DNA from: JBOFGK01 sp051649085
GTDB taxonomy: Bacteria; Bacillota_I; Bacilli_A; UBA3375
Direction: 5' to 3'
DNA length: 64,000 nucleotides
NCBI GenBank assembly: GCA_051649085.1
Contig: JBOFGK010000052.1
Location: forward strand, 1-64,000
The position numbers and the translations under genes were made by a program. This document shows positions 62,547-64,000 of this stretch, piece by piece. How positions within the stretch are numbered: position 1 is the first letter of the stretch; each line of letters begins with the position of its first letter. The notes beneath the pieces were generated by a model. It did not search any database, was not told where the DNA came from, and saw nothing but the letters and a program-made list of their open reading frames with translations.

Positions 62547-64000
62547 ATGATTAAAACAAAATTATTAGCAATATTAAAAGAAGATTATCAAGTAAATTTG
62601 GCTAAAGCAACTGATAAACAATTGTATTATTCACTACTAAAACTCGTAAAAACAGAGACAGATGATCGTGAACACAATTGCGGAAAAAAGAAAGTCTATT
62701 ATATTTCGAGTGAATTTTTAATTGGTAAATTATTAAGTAATAATTTGATTAATTTAGGGATATACGATGATGTCAAAAACGTTTTAAAGCAAACAAAGTA
62801 TGATTTATCGACGATTGAAGAAGTAGAACCGGAACCAAGTTTAGGAAATGGTGGTTTGGGAAGGTTAGCGGCTTGTTTTGTTGATTCAATTGCAACGCTT
62901 GGATTAAATGGTAGTGGAATTGGTATTTTATATCATTTTGGTTTATTTAGACAAGTGTTTGAAAAAAACTCACAAGTGACTTATCCAAATCCTTGGTTGG
63001 AAAATGATTCATGGATTACTCGAACAAGCAAAGTATACTCAGTTGATTTTGCAGGTAAATCAGTAATTGCTAGACTATATCAAATAGATGTTCTAGGTTA
63101 CGAACAAGGACTAAATAAATTGAATTTGTTTGATCTGGAAACAGTTGATGAAACGATTGTGAAAAAAGGAATAAACTTTGAAAAGAAAAATATTGAAAAA
63201 AATCTAAGTTTATTTTTATATCCAGATGATAGTGATGAAGATGGAGAATTATTACGTATTTTTCAACAGTATTTTATGGTTAGTGCTGGTGCTCAGTTGA
63301 TTTTAGATGAAGTTAAAGCTAAAGGTGGAGATCTTAGAAAACTAAATGAATATGCGGTGATCCAAATAAATGATACTCATCCATCGTTAGTTATTCCAGA
63401 ACTAATTAGATTATTAGAGTTAGAAGGTTTAACTCGAGATGAAGCAATTTTACTCGTTCAACAGGTCACAGCATATACAAATCATACAATTTTAGCCGAA
63501 GCCTTAGAGAAATGGCCGTTAGCATTCTTGGAAAAAGTTGTGCCAAATTTGGTTGAAATAATCAAAGATTTGGATAAACGAATTAAAAGTAAAAATAAGA
63601 GTGAAAAAATAGCGATTATTGATAAGCAAAAACGTGTTCATATGGCACATATGGATATTCACTATGGTTTTTCGGTTAATGGTGTAGCAGCTTTACATAC
63701 CGACATTCTAAAGACATCAGAGTTAAATCATTTCTACAAATTATACCCTGAGAAGTTTAATAACAAAACAAATGGGATTACATTTAGGCGCTGGTTAATG
63801 CATACAAACAATGAGTTAACACAGTTAATTAAGTCGAAAATTGGTGAAGATTTTTTGAAAAATTCACTTGAATTAGAAAAATTACTTAAATTTAAAGATG
63901 ACCATGTTTTTCTTGAACAACTTGAACAAATTAAGCAATTAAAAAAAGAGGAATTAGCCGTTGTGGTGAAGAAAAATCGTGGAATAAAAATTAATCCAAA
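62547..64000 (+). CDS. glgP: Glycogen/maltodextrin phosphorylase, partial (runs off the window)
   Basis: Releases glucose 1-phosphate from alpha-glucans. The 484 codons present begin MIKTKLLAIL with AAAGGAG 5 bp upstream and contain YYISSEFLIGK, EPSLGNGGLGRLAACFVDS, INDTHPSLVIPEL, TNHTILAEALEKWP and NKTNGITFRRWL, all family signatures. The PLP lysine lies beyond the window end. The frame is open to base 64000. Confidence 0.95.
   Translation, partial: MIKTKLLAILKEDYQVNLAKATDKQLYYSLLKLVKTETDDREHNCGKKKVYYISSEFLIGKLLSNNLINLGIYDDVKNVLKQTKYDLSTIEEVEPEPSLGNGGLGRLAACFVDSIATLGLNGSGIGILYHFGLFRQVFEKNSQVTYPNPWLENDSWITRTSKVYSVDFAGKSVIARLYQIDVLGYEQGLNKLNLFDLETVDETIVKKGINFEKKNIEKNLSLFLYPDDSDEDGELLRIFQQYFMVSAGAQLILDEVKAKGGDLRKLNEYAVIQINDTHPSLVIPELIRLLELEGLTRDEAILLVQQVTAYTNHTILAEALEKWPLAFLEKVVPNLVEIIKDLDKRIKSKNKSEKIAIIDKQKRVHMAHMDIHYGFSVNGVAALHTDILKTSELNHFYKLYPEKFNNKTNGITFRRWLMHTNNELTQLIKSKIGEDFLKNSLELEKLLKFKDDHVFLEQLEQIKQLKKEELAVVVKKNRGIKINP

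Noticed and set aside
1..64000. Mollicutes genetic code (TGA = Trp) for the whole genome
   Set aside because: Core genes are uninterrupted and use TGG for Trp; TGA serves as stop at four overlapping junctions.
1..64000. tRNA, rRNA, insertion sequence or prophage genes
   Set aside because: No cloverleaf with a TTCGA-type T loop, no rRNA signature, no transposase, integrase or phage structural gene was seen.

Overview
The window is chromosomal DNA from a low-GC (roughly 30-33 % by eye) Gram-positive bacterium of the Bacillota. Spaced AGGAGG-type ribosome sites, TAA-dominated stops, RNase Y with a YlbF/YmcA-like partner, FakA, a TagO/WecA-type transferase and a membrane-anchored MurF-like ligase point to a Bacillota lineage in or near Erysipelotrichia/Culicoidibacteria. 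That placement is inference. The code is standard: core genes encode Trp only with TGG. The TGA stops seen are four at overlapping gene junctions and one at the end of the damaged bacteriocin gene.

Layout. 1-710: no protein gene, but a consensus minus-strand promoter followed by about 400 nt dense in hairpins, a candidate structured RNA. 711-7388: one dense operon ptsH-ptsI-clpP-tpiA-gpmI-pgk-crr, joining general PTS, lower glycolysis, EIIA-Glc and ClpP. 7475-8689 (-): L-serine dehydratase. 8844-16048: envelope and housekeeping block (MurF-like, Ddl, TagO-like, CtpA protease, FolD, YchF). 16319-18067: a frameshifted membrane gene, NrdI and a Tim44-like zinc-ribbon protein. 18341-33178: thioredoxin-like, Asp23, FakA, RecG, GPx, TsaB, RimI, a nucleotidyltransferase-IspE fusion, PriA, Obg, YebC, RuvA and an oxidoreductase. 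33254-40701: TetR regulator with its operator, a G5/lysozyme-like cell-wall protein, sirtuin, RNase Y-MiaB-YlbF-like, a DUF5662-like protein and a YheO-like regulator.

40702-44326 is accessory: a candidate small RNA and a lactococcin-972-type bacteriocin locus (precursor, DUF1430-like membrane protein, ABC ATPase). The precursor carries an in-frame TGA and the membrane protein a one-base frameshift. 44615-48249 is an alanine/threonine-serine catabolic set (ald, threonine dehydratase-like, permease). 48407-50951 holds a RarA-C-like protein, an orphan cellobiose-type PTS EIIC and an RpiR regulator. 51043-52887 is BipA/TypA.

The most striking region is 53100-54070. It holds three near-identical tandem small-RNA genes plus a decayed fourth. 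Each has an array of 11-bp direct repeats in front of its -10 box, a 5' hairpin, a linker complementary to a ribosome site plus ATGAAAAA, and a terminator. This is the architecture of streptococcal CiaR-controlled csRNAs. To the right lie a Trk potassium system with two RCK proteins (54146-56735), a lipoprotein with CutC, a DUF4143-type ATPase, a HEAT-like pair behind a perfect 16-bp palindrome, another candidate small RNA (about 61030-61152), and a LacI regulator divergent from a glycogen phosphorylase cut by the window end.
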